Positions 27,309 to 36,522 of a stretch of 64,000 nucleotides of DNA are shown piece after piece. The notes below the pieces were generated by a model. That model was not told the origin of the DNA, did no database searches, and saw only the letters and a program-made list of their open reading frames with translations. The DNA is from Peptacetobacter hominis (GTDB taxonomy: Bacteria > Bacillota > Clostridia > Peptostreptococcales > Peptostreptococcaceae). Location of the stretch: assembly GCF_006861675.1 (NCBI RefSeq), contig NZ_SGJB01000001.1, positions 205,045-269,044 on the forward strand, in the 5' to 3' direction. Position numbers and translations under genes: made by a program. Position 1 is the stretch's first letter; the number at the start of each line of letters is the position of its first letter.

Positions 27309-28397
27309 ATGGAACTTATAAAAACCGAGATGACTCCAAAAGAAAGATTAACGCTTTATGGAAAAGGAAAGGAAGTAGATAGAATACCTACTACACTTTC
27401 TGCAGGAGAAACGATACCTGTACTTTATGGAATTTCAATACATGACTATTATTTTTCGGCAGATCTTATGGTTGAAGTTGAATCTAGGATGGCAGAAGAT
27501 TTTGGCGCTGATAATATGGGGATGGGGCTTGGACTTCGTACGGTAGCAGAAGCAATCGGAACAAAGATGCATTATTCTAGTGATAGTGTAGCGTATATAG
27601 AAGATCCTGTAATAAAAAATTATAGTCAAATTGACAATATGGATATAATTAATATAAAAAAAGATGGAAGAATACCAATAATGATTGAAGCCTTTAAAAG
27701 GTTAAAAGATAAATATGATAAAGAGAGAATAATAGGAACTGGTATGGCAGGACCACTTACAACAGCATGTGCACTTGTGGGAACAGATAAATTTTTGAAA
27801 GATTGTATAAAGAAACCCGATGAAATAAAAAAACTTATGGAGTATTCAACCGAATGTATTATAGCTTGTGGTAGAGACATATATAATGAAGTTGGAATAA
27901 CAAGTAGTTTATCGGAACCAATAGCTTCTGCCAATCTTATAAGTAAGAAGCAGTTTGAACGTTGGGCGAAGCCGTATATAAAAAAAGTAGTAGATGAGTG
28001 GAACAAATTTCAAAATGCACCGAGTATACATATATGTGGAAAAACGAATGATAGATGGGATGATGTCATAGAAACGGGAATATCTGGATTTTGGGTAGAT
28101 AATTGTGAAAGTCTTAAAGAACTAAAAACTAGATTGGGAGATAAAATTTCAATAAGTGGAAACGTAGCGCCTGTTGATATACTACGAAATGGTACTCCTG
28201 AAATGATAGAAAATGAAATATTTAACTGTATAAAACAGGCAAGTGATTCACCTAAAGGTTTTGGTCTTTGTCCAGGATGTACAACACCAGTAGGTACTCC
28301 TAAAGAAAATATTATAGCATTTATGAATGCAGCTTATAAATATGGAAAAGGTGCTAAAAAAGGACATATGTGTAAAGGTATTGAAAAATTTTTATAA
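27309..28397 (+). CDS. UroD/MtaA-family corrinoid methyltransferase
   Basis: A 362-residue protein of the uroporphyrinogen decarboxylase superfamily, methyltransferase branch (MtaA, MtbA, MtsA, CmuA). The zinc site that activates the thiol acceptor is visible: HICGK near residue 240 and the later Cys of GLCPGCTTPVGTPKENI near residue 325. The stretch MTPKERLTLYGKGKEVDRIPTT at the start is shared with MtaA proteins. Decarboxylase-specific residues for uroporphyrinogen are not evident. It should move methyl groups between a corrinoid protein (encoded at 29968-30630) and a thiol. ATG at 27309 follows GAAAGGAAG. An MttB-like or MtaB-like first methyltransferase is absent. Confidence 0.87.
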   Translation: MELIKTEMTPKERLTLYGKGKEVDRIPTTLSAGETIPVLYGISIHDYYFSADLMVEVESRMAEDFGADNMGMGLGLRTVAEAIGTKMHYSSDSVAYIEDPVIKNYSQIDNMDIINIKKDGRIPIMIEAFKRLKDKYDKERIIGTGMAGPLTTACALVGTDKFLKDCIKKPDEIKKLMEYSTECIIACGRDIYNEVGITSSLSEPIASANLISKKQFERWAKPYIKKVVDEWNKFQNAPSIHICGKTNDRWDDVIETGISGFWVDNCESLKELKTRLGDKISISGNVAPVDILRNGTPEMIENEIFNCIKQASDSPKGFGLCPGCTTPVGTPKENIIAFMNAAYKYGKGAKKGHMCKGIEKFL

Positions 28398-29078
28398 AAA
28401 GGAGAAATTATTATTAATAAAACTATTGTTTCTTGAGAGAAACTTAAAAGAAAAAAGTATTTCAATAACCATATATGTCTAGGTAAGTAATGAATATGAT
28501 TACTATAGAAATCGATTTAAAACCAATGGCAAAACTTACTGAAGCATAATATAAATTATATGTGGATTAGGAACTAGAACAATAATAGATAGTATAAAAA
28601 TAATAATTATGGAAACTGCAAAAGAAAATATGAAAGAAATATAATATGTAAAAACTAAATCCCACAAAGAAAAACACGTTGTCAAAATGAATATATCCTT
28701 ATACCAGGAGAGAGATATAAGAGATATTATAGAAAGTACAGAAATAAACTATAATAAATAATATAAATAAAAGTTATAGAAAATAGTATCCAAAGGGAAT
28801 TTGTAGAGAATATATAATTGTAATAAGTTAATGTGTAAGAAGTAAGAAATCGAATAATAGCAAAGATAAAAAGTCTTTCAAAAGATAGTAAAATAATATA
28901 AATAAATTATTCTAATTGTAAAATAAAAATATATAAATGATATAATGGTTAAAAGTATATTAAATAAGAAAGTATTATAAAAAATTATTTCTATGTACAT
29001 TAGAAAAAATAGAGAAAATGTCATATATAAAATTATCTATATCTAAAAAGTATAAAAGCTTATATAAAAAGACTTTAG
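28398..29078 (+). pseudogene. Decayed coding region, original function unknown
   Basis: This stretch of about 680 bases has no intact gene. Directly after the methyltransferase stop there is an AAAAGGAG ribosome site with no ATG in range (ATT stands there). The frame from 28561 to 28761 has only one internal stop (28642-28644) and reads like protein (GLGTRTIIDSI, then MNISLYQERDIRDI), so it is probably the remnant of one operon gene. I could not identify it. The rest is very AT-rich with many stops. An extended -10 (TGATATAAT, 28938-28946) may start a transcript for the genes that follow. Confidence 0.55.
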
Positions 29079-29093
29079 TTGGGGGGGAGGAAA

Positions 29094-29951
29094 ATGGAAA
29101 GGTTTGTATGTACAGTAAGATTCGGAGAAGACTTTAAAATAGTAGAAGACATAATTAAAAAACTTGGAATTGAAAAAACCGAACCTAAACAGATACATGA
29201 AAATGCAAAATATATATACAATATAGCAAGGAAATCAGAATACAACGATTGGATAATATTGCCATTATGTAGTACAATTGCTGCAGAATCGCTTGGAGCA
29301 GATGTGAAATTATCTATAGATGGGGCAAGGATAAAAGAGGAAAAATATAAAAATAAAGAAGATATTGAAGAGTTATTTTACAAAAGCATGGATAAAGATT
29401 GCAAAAGGCTATCGGTAATGATGGATGTTTTGAAAAGTCTATCATCTGAAGGAAAACATATTATATATGGAGTAGAGGGGCCTTTCACATTGCTTAATGC
29501 ACTTATGCCTATGAGTAAGATGTTTCTTACTATTAGAAAAGATAAAGAAGAAAAACTTTTATCAAATGCAAAAAAATGGACCTTAGATTATATGACAATG
29601 GCGATTGAAAATGGAGTGGAAATAATATCATATGCTGACCCAATAGCCAACATAGAAATTATAGGTGAAAAAATGTTTAAAGATATATATATGCCTCTAT
29701 TTAAAGATATAATGCAGACTATAAAAGAAAAATATCCTAACATAGTGATACATATATGTGGAAAGCTTACACAAAGTATAATAGATTCTGATGAATGTAA
29801 TATAACAAAAAAATCATATAATGAGAAAAGTAATTATGGAGAAGTTATAAAAAAATATATAGATAGTGGGGAAAACAATATAATAGGCCACTATTGTCTA
29901 AATAGATTGGATAGTAATAGAAATTATGTTGAAATTATATCATGGAAATAA
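29094..29951 (+). CDS. Second UroD-family methyltransferase
   Basis: A 285-residue protein, shorter than the first and only distantly similar to it. It keeps the thiol-type zinc motif HICGK near residue 225 and a possible third ligand Cys in IGHYCLNRL near the end. It also has the barrel stretch YGVEGPFTLLNALMP, matching the GxxGPF/T segment of the MtaA group. It is probably a corrinoid-dependent methyltransferase working with the B12-binding protein that starts 17 bases downstream. The ATG at 29094 follows a run of seven G and AGG. Whether it demethylates the substrate or transfers to the final acceptor cannot be told. Confidence 0.8.
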   Translation: MERFVCTVRFGEDFKIVEDIIKKLGIEKTEPKQIHENAKYIYNIARKSEYNDWIILPLCSTIAAESLGADVKLSIDGARIKEEKYKNKEDIEELFYKSMDKDCKRLSVMMDVLKSLSSEGKHIIYGVEGPFTLLNALMPMSKMFLTIRKDKEEKLLSNAKKWTLDYMTMAIENGVEIISYADPIANIEIIGEKMFKDIYMPLFKDIMQTIKEKYPNIVIHICGKLTQSIIDSDECNITKKSYNEKSNYGEVIKKYIDSGENNIIGHYCLNRLDSNRNYVEIISWK

Positions 29952-29967
29952 AATTAGGAGGGTATAT

Positions 29968-30630
29968 ATGGATAATAAAGAAAGATTATTAGCAGAGCTA
30001 GATAGATGTGTTCTTGAAATGGAGGACGAGGATGTTATTGATGTAGCAAGAGAGTATGTTAAATCAGGGTATGATGCATATGATGGTATAACAGATGGAC
30101 TTGCAAAAGGTATGGAAAAAGCTGGAGATTTATTTGAAGAAGAAGAATATTTTGTTCCGGAACTTCTTATATGCTCTGATGCAATGTATAATGGTCTTGA
30201 GGAATTAAAACCATACCTTAAGCAGAATACTAGCGAAGAAAAATGTAATATAATAATCGGTGTTGTTGAAGGAGATACGCATGATATAGGAAAAAATCTT
30301 GTAAAAATAATGATGGAAACTGCTGGATTTAAAGTATATGATCTTGGAAGAGATGTTGCAGTAGAATCATTCATAGAAAAAGTAAGAGAACTAGGTAGTG
30401 GAATAGTTTGTATGTCAACATTAATGACGACAACAATGCCGAATATGAGTAAGGTAATAGATGCGCTTGAAGAAGAAGGTCTTAGAGATTATGTAAAAAT
30501 AATGGTAGGGGGAGGTCCTTTATCACGATCTTATGCGGAGCGTATAGGAGCAGATGCATATACAAGTAATGCAGCAGAAGCTGCTAAAAAAGCAAAAGAG
30601 CTTGCTGATGAACTAAAGAGAAATCAATAA
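29968..30630 (+). CDS. Corrinoid (B12-binding) methyltransferase protein, MtaC/MttC/MtsB type
   Basis: A 220-residue carrier protein. Residues about 1-85 are the helical cap (YFVPELLICSDAMYNGLEEL), and residues about 90-218 the Rossmann-like B12 domain with the cobalt-ligand motif EGDTHDIGKN (His axial ligand), followed by MSTLMTTTMPNM and GGGPLS. It carries methylcobamide between two methyltransferases. ATG at 29968 follows TTAGGAGGG. No reductive activator (RamA/RACE type) is found next to it. The gene is the last of the methyl-transfer cluster and is followed by a dead transposase. Confidence 0.92.
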   Translation: MDNKERLLAELDRCVLEMEDEDVIDVAREYVKSGYDAYDGITDGLAKGMEKAGDLFEEEEYFVPELLICSDAMYNGLEELKPYLKQNTSEEKCNIIIGVVEGDTHDIGKNLVKIMMETAGFKVYDLGRDVAVESFIEKVRELGSGIVCMSTLMTTTMPNMSKVIDALEEEGLRDYVKIMVGGGPLSRSYAERIGADAYTSNAAEAAKKAKELADELKRNQ

Positions 30631-30699
30631 TACTAAATAGCTATTGATTGTTAAAAAATGAAGTAAATCCAATTTTTGGATACTAATTTCAATTTGCCT

Positions 30700-31370
30700 T
30701 TAAGCAATTGACAAGGATTGATTCCTATACTCAATAGGAGTCGATCCTTTTAATTTTACCGTTATTTTTTTATGTATTGTAATGTTTGATATAATCCTCT
30801 ATAGATACCTTCAATTCTTCTAATGTTTTAAATGTATTTTTATGTCCATAGAACATATAATTTTCTATTTTTCAAAATGAATTTTCTATATGAGAGTTAT
30901 CAAGACATTTTTCTTTTCTCTATATAGATTGGTGGATACTATAATTTTTCTATATACATCCATTTGATATTGCTATTCTTGTTCAGAATGTAGTTTAAGT
31001 TCGGCAAGGTTCTCATATTTGGTGAATACTACAAAGCAGATCTTTTACCTGTTTAAGATTAGGGATTATAGATATGTTAAATGACGCAATTTACTTGTTA
31101 TGCAAATATAAAATTGGAGATAGATAAAGTTTCTTTCATAATATGTTCTGTGATTTTCTCTGCTAACAATCTTATCAAGAGATAGTTTTTTACAGCTTTA
31201 CTTATGTTGCCATTGTATGATTTGTATTTCATTTTCGATGTTTCTGCATATAGCCTATTATTGACATAAGTCTTTTAACCTTCTTATGATTTACTAAGTA
31301 TCTTCTGTTTTTTAATTCCAAGGTTATTCTACGATATCCTAGTATTTTGAATAAAAATTTTTTATAAAAA
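30700..31370 (-). pseudogene. Degenerate IS3-family transposase (OrfB)
   Basis: The reverse strand, read across frames, gives clear IS3-type OrfB pieces in order: GYRRITLELKNRRYLVNHKK, then LYLSPILYLHN, NLAELKLHSEQE, EKCLDNSHIENSF, FKTLEELKVSIEDYI, and the C-terminal VKLKGSTPIEYRNQSL. Several in-frame stops (for example within the HSEQE-QYQMD stretch) and at least two frameshifts separate them, and part of the catalytic core seems deleted. I found no intact orfA and no convincing terminal repeats. It is an old insertion at the downstream edge of the methyl-transfer cluster. Confidence 0.85.
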
Positions 31371-31458
31371 TAAAAAAAGGATATTTAAAAGTTTTGTAGA
31401 AATGTATATAGTATTTCGTATATGAGAGGACATATACATTTGCAAAGGATGTGATTTA

Positions 31459-32049
31459 ATGGCTTGTACAGAAGTAAAAAAATCTGTAGATAAAGAAAAA
31501 ATAAAAAAAGCTGTAAGAGAGATACTCGAAGCAATAGGGGAAGATCCTGATAGAGAAGGACTTATAAATACTCCAGATAGGGTGGCGAGAATGTATGAAG
31601 AAATATTCTGTGGTATGTTTCAGGATCCGAAAGAGCATCTAAAAGTAACCTTTGAATCGGAAAAATACGAGGAAATGGTAGTTGTAAAAGATATACCATT
31701 TTATTCATGCTGTGAACATCATCTGGTTCCATTCTTCGGAAAGGCACATGTTGTATATATTCCAAAAGATGGTAGACTGACAGGTCTTTCAAAGCTTGCA
31801 AGGGTAGTCGAAACAATAGCAAAAAGACCTCAGCTTCAGGAAAGAATCGCAAAGGATACAGCGGATACAATAATGAGTGAACTTAAACCATATGGAGTAA
31901 TGGTGGTTATAGAAGCTGAACATATGTGTATGACTATGAGAGGTGTAAAAAAACCTGGTTCAAAAACTGTTACATCTGCTGTAAGAGGTGTTTTTGAAAA
32001 AAACATGGCTGTAAAAAGTGAAGCAATGAGCCTTATAATGATGAAATAA
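31459..32049 (+). CDS. folE: GTP cyclohydrolase I
   Basis: A 196-residue enzyme making 7,8-dihydroneopterin triphosphate from GTP, the first step of folate synthesis. Zinc ligands Cys85 and His88 (CCEHHLVPF) and Cys157 ([10 protein letters not shown]) are present, along with the [10 protein letters not shown] and KRPQLQERI helices. Length is normal. ATG follows AAAGGATGTGATTT. It heads folE-folP-folB-folK/aroF, which have gaps of at most 22 bases and so form an operon. Confidence 0.96.
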   Translation: MACTEVKKSVDKEKIKKAVREILEAIGEDPDREGLINTPDRVARMYEEIFCGMFQDPKEHLKVTFESEKYEEMVVVKDIPFYSCCEHHLVPFFGKAHVVYIPKDGRLTGLSKLARVVETIAKRPQLQERIAKDTADTIMSELKPYGVMVVIEAEHMCMTMRGVKKPGSKTVTSAVRGVFEKNMAVKSEAMSLIMMK

Positions 32050-32071
32050 AATATAAATCCTGGAGGTTGAA

Positions 32072-32860
32072 ATGTTTGAATTTGGTAAAAGAACATATAT
32101 AATGGGTATATTGAATGTTACACCGGACAGTTTTTCTGACGGTGGAGATTTTTCATGTATAGATAATGCAATGAAACATGCGTATGAAATGGAGGCCCAG
32201 GGAGCGGATATTATAGACATTGGAGGAGAATCAACCAGACCGGGACATTCATATGTGGATGCAGATGAGGAACTGAAAAGAGTTATTCCGGTCCTTAAAA
32301 AGATAAAAAGTGCTATAAATTTACCAGTATCTGTTGATACATATAAGGCATCAGTTGCTGAAGAGTCTCTAAAAAATGGTGCGGATATGATAAATGATGT
32401 ATGGGGACTTACTGCTGATGAAAATATGGCAAATGTAATAGCAGAATACGATGCATGGGTATGCATTATGCATAATCAGAATGGAACAGAATACAATAAA
32501 GATATAATGGATGAAATATGTGACTTTCTAGAGAAAAGCATTGAAAAGGCTATAAGTGCAGGGATAGACAGAAATAAAATAGTAGTAGATCCGGGAATAG
32601 GTTTTGGAAAAACATATGAGCAGAATCTTGAGGTGCTGAGAAGACTTGGGGAACTTAAAAAGCTTGGATATCCTATACTTCTTGGAACATCAAGAAAATC
32701 TGTAATAGGAAATACGCTGAATGTAGCTCCTAAAGAGAGAACTGAGGGCACTATTGCAACGACAGTACTTGGAATAAGAGATGGAGTTGATATCGTGAGA
32801 GTCCATGATGTGCATGAAAATCTTATGGCGGCAAGGATGACAGATGCAATATACAGATAG
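32072..32860 (+). CDS. folP: Dihydropteroate synthase
   Basis: A 262-residue TIM-barrel enzyme that joins p-aminobenzoate to dihydropterin pyrophosphate; it is the sulfonamide target. Motifs: MGILNVTPDSFSDGG at residues 11-25, DIIDIGGESTRPG, DTYKASVAEESL, MINDVWG and the end DPGIGFGKT with LLGTSRKSVIG. Nothing looks altered at the substrate loops by eye. ATG follows CTGGAGGTTGAA. It lies 22 bases after folE. Confidence 0.96.
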   Translation: MFEFGKRTYIMGILNVTPDSFSDGGDFSCIDNAMKHAYEMEAQGADIIDIGGESTRPGHSYVDADEELKRVIPVLKKIKSAINLPVSVDTYKASVAEESLKNGADMINDVWGLTADENMANVIAEYDAWVCIMHNQNGTEYNKDIMDEICDFLEKSIEKAISAGIDRNKIVVDPGIGFGKTYEQNLEVLRRLGELKKLGYPILLGTSRKSVIGNTLNVAPKERTEGTIATTVLGIRDGVDIVRVHDVHENLMAARMTDAIYR

Positions 32861-32878
32861 ATATGATAGGAGATATTT

Positions 32879-33244
32879 ATGGATAAAATAATTCTTGATG
32901 GAATGGCATTTTATGGATTTCATGGTCTTCTGGATGAAGAAGCGGTTCTTGGTCAGAAATTTTTTGTGGATGTAGAAATATACACTGATACCAAAGAGGC
33001 TGGAAAGACAGATGATATGAACAAATCTATAAGTTATGCTGATGTTTATGATTTAGTAAAAATGCATACAGAGGAGAAAAGATATAATCTTATAGAGGCT
33101 CTTGCAGAAAATATAGCTTCAGATATACTTGAAAATTTTGAAAGAGCAAACTCTGTATCTGTAAAAATAAGAAAAAAGGAAGCTCCTGTAAGAGGAATAT
33201 TCAATTATATGGGAGTTGAAATAAGGAGAGATAGAAATGAATAA
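32879..33244 (+). CDS. folB: Dihydroneopterin aldolase
   Basis: A 121-residue enzyme that cleaves dihydroneopterin to 6-hydroxymethyl-dihydropterin. Motifs: GMAFYGFHGLLDEEAVLGQ at the N-terminus, SYADVYDLV, and YNLIEALAENIA holding the catalytic Glu. The normal length of about 120 residues is kept. ATG follows ATAGGAG. The folK-aroF gene starts within its last 8 bases, so translation is coupled. Confidence 0.94.
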   Translation: MDKIILDGMAFYGFHGLLDEEAVLGQKFFVDVEIYTDTKEAGKTDDMNKSISYADVYDLVKMHTEEKRYNLIEALAENIASDILENFERANSVSVKIRKKEAPVRGIFNYMGVEIRRDRNE

Positions 33245-34529
33245 GGTTTATCTGGGTCTTGGAACCAATATGGGAAATAGACTTGGCTACCTTAGTAGAG
33301 CATGCGACATAATAGAAAATGACGAAAGAGTATTTTCTGTTGAAAAATCCGACATATATGAAACGGAAGCATGGGGATATACTGAACAGAATGATTTTCT
33401 GAATATGTGTATACGTATATATACAGATATGAATCCTCAGGAAGTTCTTCGTATGTGTCAAAGTATAGAGGAAAAACTGAACAGAAAAAGAATAATAAAA
33501 TGGGGGCCAAGAACAATTGATGTGGATGTACTCTTGTTTAATGATGAGAAAATTAATGATGATAATCTAAAAGTTCCACATCCATATATAAATCAGAGAG
33601 GTTTTGTGCTTAAACCTCTTATGGATCTCGATGAAGATATTAATGTAGAAGGCAAGAATATAGTAGAATCATTTGAATTACTTGATGAAAAAGACAAAAA
33701 CGGAATAAAATTGTACAAACTGCCTGAAGATAATATTTTTATTAATCAGAAAAAAATCAGAATCCATTCGCCTTCTGGAAAAACTGTCATCGAATTTGGC
33801 AGGGATAATATAGTAATCGCTGGCCCTTGTGCTATAGAGAGCTATGAACAACTTCTTGAAACGGCAAACTCTGTCAAAAGAAGCGGAGCAAATATTTTAA
33901 GAGGAGGAGCTTTTAAGCCTAGAACATCGCCAAGGTCGTTTTCCGGACTAAAAAAAGATGGTCTTGAAATTCTTAAAAAAGTAAGAGAGATAACAGATAT
34001 GCCTGTAATAACTGAGGTTATGGATATAAGGGACATAGATATGATATATGAAACTGCAGATATACTTCAGATAGGCTCTCGAAATATGCAGAATTTTTCA
34101 CTTCTGAAAGAAATCGGTAAACAGGACAAACCGGTAATGTTGAAAAGAGGTCTTTCTGCTACAATAAATGAATGGATTTGTTCTGCTGAATATATAGCAG
34201 CAGAAGGAAATGAAAATATAATAATGTGTGAAAGAGGTATAAGAACATACAGCGATTATACCAGAAATACAATGGATATATCTGCAATTCCAGTAATCAA
34301 AGAAAAAACAGGTCTTCCTGTAATTGCAGATCCAAGTCATGCAACCGGTATAAGAAATCTTGTAGAACCAATGGCTCTTGCATCTATAGTTGCCGGAGCA
34401 GACGGAATAATGACTGAAGTACATCCTGAACCAGAGGAAGCTCTATCTGATGGAGAACAGTCGCTTACATTTGATATGTTTGATGAAATGATGAAAAAAA
34501 TCGATAAAATAAGAAAAATTAATCTTTAA
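33237..34529 (+). CDS. HPPK-DAHP synthase fusion (FolK-AroF)
   Basis: One uninterrupted 430-residue frame holds two enzymes. Residues 1-about 155 are 6-hydroxymethyl-dihydropterin pyrophosphokinase: [11 protein letters not shown] at the start and [14 protein letters not shown] (residues 88-101) with the Mg-binding Asp95 and Asp97. After a linker, residues about 172-428 are a DAHP synthase of the AroF/KDO8P-like class: GPCAIES (196-202, metal Cys198), [42 protein letters not shown] (His368) and [17 protein letters not shown]. The feedback domain some AroF proteins carry at the N-terminus is absent. HPPK catalyses a folate step; DAHP synthase opens the shikimate route that provides p-aminobenzoate. 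All active-site motifs look intact. I do not recall this fusion as a described protein. Confidence 0.92.
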   Translation: MNKVYLGLGTNMGNRLGYLSRACDIIENDERVFSVEKSDIYETEAWGYTEQNDFLNMCIRIYTDMNPQEVLRMCQSIEEKLNRKRIIKWGPRTIDVDVLLFNDEKINDDNLKVPHPYINQRGFVLKPLMDLDEDINVEGKNIVESFELLDEKDKNGIKLYKLPEDNIFINQKKIRIHSPSGKTVIEFGRDNIVIAGPCAIESYEQLLETANSVKRSGANILRGGAFKPRTSPRSFSGLKKDGLEILKKVREITDMPVITEVMDIRDIDMIYETADILQIGSRNMQNFSLLKEIGKQDKPVMLKRGLSATINEWICSAEYIAAEGNENIIMCERGIRTYSDYTRNTMDISAIPVIKEKTGLPVIADPSHATGIRNLVEPMALASIVAGADGIMTEVHPEPEEALSDGEQSLTFDMFDEMMKKIDKIRKINL

Positions 34530-34574
34530 AAAAGGAAATTCCAATAATAAGTCGAATAATTATAATATTAAACA

Positions 34575-34602
34575 TTGACAAAGATAAAATATCATGTAAA
34601 AT
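34575..34602 (+). promoter_or_regulatory. Promoter of the dnaG-rpoD operon
   Basis: TTGACA (34575-34580) and TAAAAT (34597-34602) with a 16-base spacer, about 70 bases ahead of dnaG. No terminator was seen between folK-aroF and this promoter. Confidence 0.6.
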
Positions 34603-34673
34603 AGAAATGTTAAGACAAAAAATCACGTTTAAAAGATTTTACTGAAACCAAAATCATAGAAGGGTGTGTTAGT

Positions 34674-36506
34674 ATGAATGATATGAAGGAAATCATAGAC
34701 GAGATTAAAGCCAGATGCGATATAGCAAGTATAATTTCAGATTATATAAAAATAAATCCATCAGGCGGAAATTACAAGGGTTTATGTCCTTTTCATGTTG
34801 AAAAAACACCCTCTTTTTATATTAATACATCGAAACAGATCTACAAATGCTTTGGATGTGGTGAAGGTGGAGATGTTATAAATTTTATAATGAAAATTGA
34901 AAATCTTGATTTTATGGACGCGGTTAAACTTCTTGCATCCAGATGTGGTATAGATATAAATTTCAATATGGATGAAGATACAAAAAAGAAAATCGAGCTT
35001 TCTAAAAAATATCAGGATATACATGTTGAAGCAGCGAGATTTTATTATGCGCAACTTATGAAATCAAAGAATAGAGGCTATGATTATCTGAGAAACAGAG
35101 GGCTTGACGATAAGACAATAAAGAGCTTCGGACTTGGTTTCGCGCCTGATGGATGGAGCAGTCTTATAGATTATTTAACAGAAAATAAAGGTTATTCGAT
35201 AGAAGAACTTATGGAGTGCGGTCTCGCGGGGAAAAGCACAAAATACGAGGATAGATATTATGATAAATTCAGAAATCGCGTTATGTTTCCTATTTTTGAT
35301 TATAGAGGAAATGTAATTGGATTTGGGGGAAGGGTTCTTGATGATTCTCTTCCGAAGTATTTAAATTCTCCAGATACTCTGATATTCAATAAAAGACATA
35401 ATCTTTATGGTCTCAATTTTGCCAGAAAGAATATAAAGGATAGGACTCTTATACTAGTCGAAGGATATATGGATCTTATATCGCTCAATCAATATGGTAT
35501 AAAAAATACTGTCGCAACTTTAGGAACTGCTATAACTCAGCAGCAGGCATCTCTTATAAAAAGATATGCGGATGTTGTTATTATATCGTATGACTCCGAT
35601 GAGGCAGGTATAAAGGCTGCTATAAGAGCTATAGACATACTTCAGAAAGAGGGATTATCAGCAAGAGTACTTAATCTTTCAGATGCTAAAGATCCTGACG
35701 AGTATGTCAGAAAATATGGTGTAGCTAATTATAATAAAGCTGTAAAAGAATCCATTGAACGGACAAAATTCAGAATAGATATAATGAAAAGAGATTTTGA
35801 TATAGATAATGGAGAAGATGCGATAAAATTTGCAAGAAAAGCGGCAAATCTTATAAAATCTATAAAAAGTCCTGTAGAGATAGATTATTATGCAGGATAT
35901 GTAGGAAAAATAGCCGGGATAGATGTTGAATCAATAAAAAAAGAAATTTATGGAAAATCATATACGGCGAATAGAAAAAGCGGTAAAAACAATACAAGTT
36001 TAAAAAATGAAAAGATTCACATAGAAAAAATGAGTGCCATAGAGCATGGCGAAGAAAATACGGAGGCATTGCTTTTAAAGTCTATGCTTGAAAAAAGAGA
36101 TATAAGGGAAATAGCGTCTCTTAAACTTGATTATGATGATTTTATATCTGAGGATGCCCAGAAGGTATTTAAAGAGATATTAGAATATGATTCAAAGGAA
36201 GAATCAGAAAGAATAGATATTAAAGAAATAAACATACCAGAGAATTACATGAATTTGCTACAGAAAACAGAAATATCAGCAATAGATATATTCAATAGAA
36301 AAGAAGTAGAAGAGATGATAAGAAATGTAAAGAAAAATGGTATGAAAAATAAAATGGAATCACTTGTTGTAAAGCAGGCAGAGCTTGAAACAAAGAGAAA
36401 AAGTCTTGGCTCTGAACAAAAAACAGAATTGAAAGAGGTTGATGTTGAGATTATGAATATTGCTCTACAAATAGTTGAAATGAACAAGAGATTAAGAAGT
36501 TTATAG
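34674..36506 (+). CDS. dnaG: DNA primase
   Basis: A 610-residue primase. The N-terminal zinc-binding CHC2 domain has Cys38, His41, Cys59 and Cys62 (CPFH...CFGCGEGGD). The Toprim catalytic core is around residues 255-340 with LVEGYMDLI and SYDSDEAG. The C-terminal helicase-binding region is poorly conserved, as usual. It lays the RNA primers for replication. ATG follows GAAGGGTGTG. rpoD starts 16 bases downstream, forming the two-gene macromolecular synthesis core common in Firmicutes (rpsU is not here). Confidence 0.96.
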   Translation: MNDMKEIIDEIKARCDIASIISDYIKINPSGGNYKGLCPFHVEKTPSFYINTSKQIYKCFGCGEGGDVINFIMKIENLDFMDAVKLLASRCGIDINFNMDEDTKKKIELSKKYQDIHVEAARFYYAQLMKSKNRGYDYLRNRGLDDKTIKSFGLGFAPDGWSSLIDYLTENKGYSIEELMECGLAGKSTKYEDRYYDKFRNRVMFPIFDYRGNVIGFGGRVLDDSLPKYLNSPDTLIFNKRHNLYGLNFARKNIKDRTLILVEGYMDLISLNQYGIKNTVATLGTAITQQQASLIKRYADVVIISYDSDEAGIKAAIRAIDILQKEGLSARVLNLSDAKDPDEYVRKYGVANYNKAVKESIERTKFRIDIMKRDFDIDNGEDAIKFARKAANLIKSIKSPVEIDYYAGYVGKIAGIDVESIKKEIYGKSYTANRKSGKNNTSLKNEKIHIEKMSAIEHGEENTEALLLKSMLEKRDIREIASLKLDYDDFISEDAQKVFKEILEYDSKEESERIDIKEINIPENYMNLLQKTEISAIDIFNRKEVEEMIRNVKKNGMKNKMESLVVKQAELETKRKSLGSEQKTELKEVDVEIMNIALQIVEMNKRLRSL

Positions 36507-36522
36507 GAAGGGGGTCAATCTT

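Noticed and set aside
28561..28761. Intact small genes in the gap between the methyltransferases
   Set aside because: The frames are broken by stops and have no start codon at the ribosome site, so decay is the simpler reading.
29094..29951. Uroporphyrinogen decarboxylase (haem synthesis) for the two UroD-family genes
   Set aside because: Both carry the HxC-type zinc motif of thiol methyltransferases and lie with a corrinoid protein. No other haem genes are near.
31960..32466. 168-codon reverse frame across folE and folP
   Set aside because: It runs antisense over two well-recognised genes and has no start signals.
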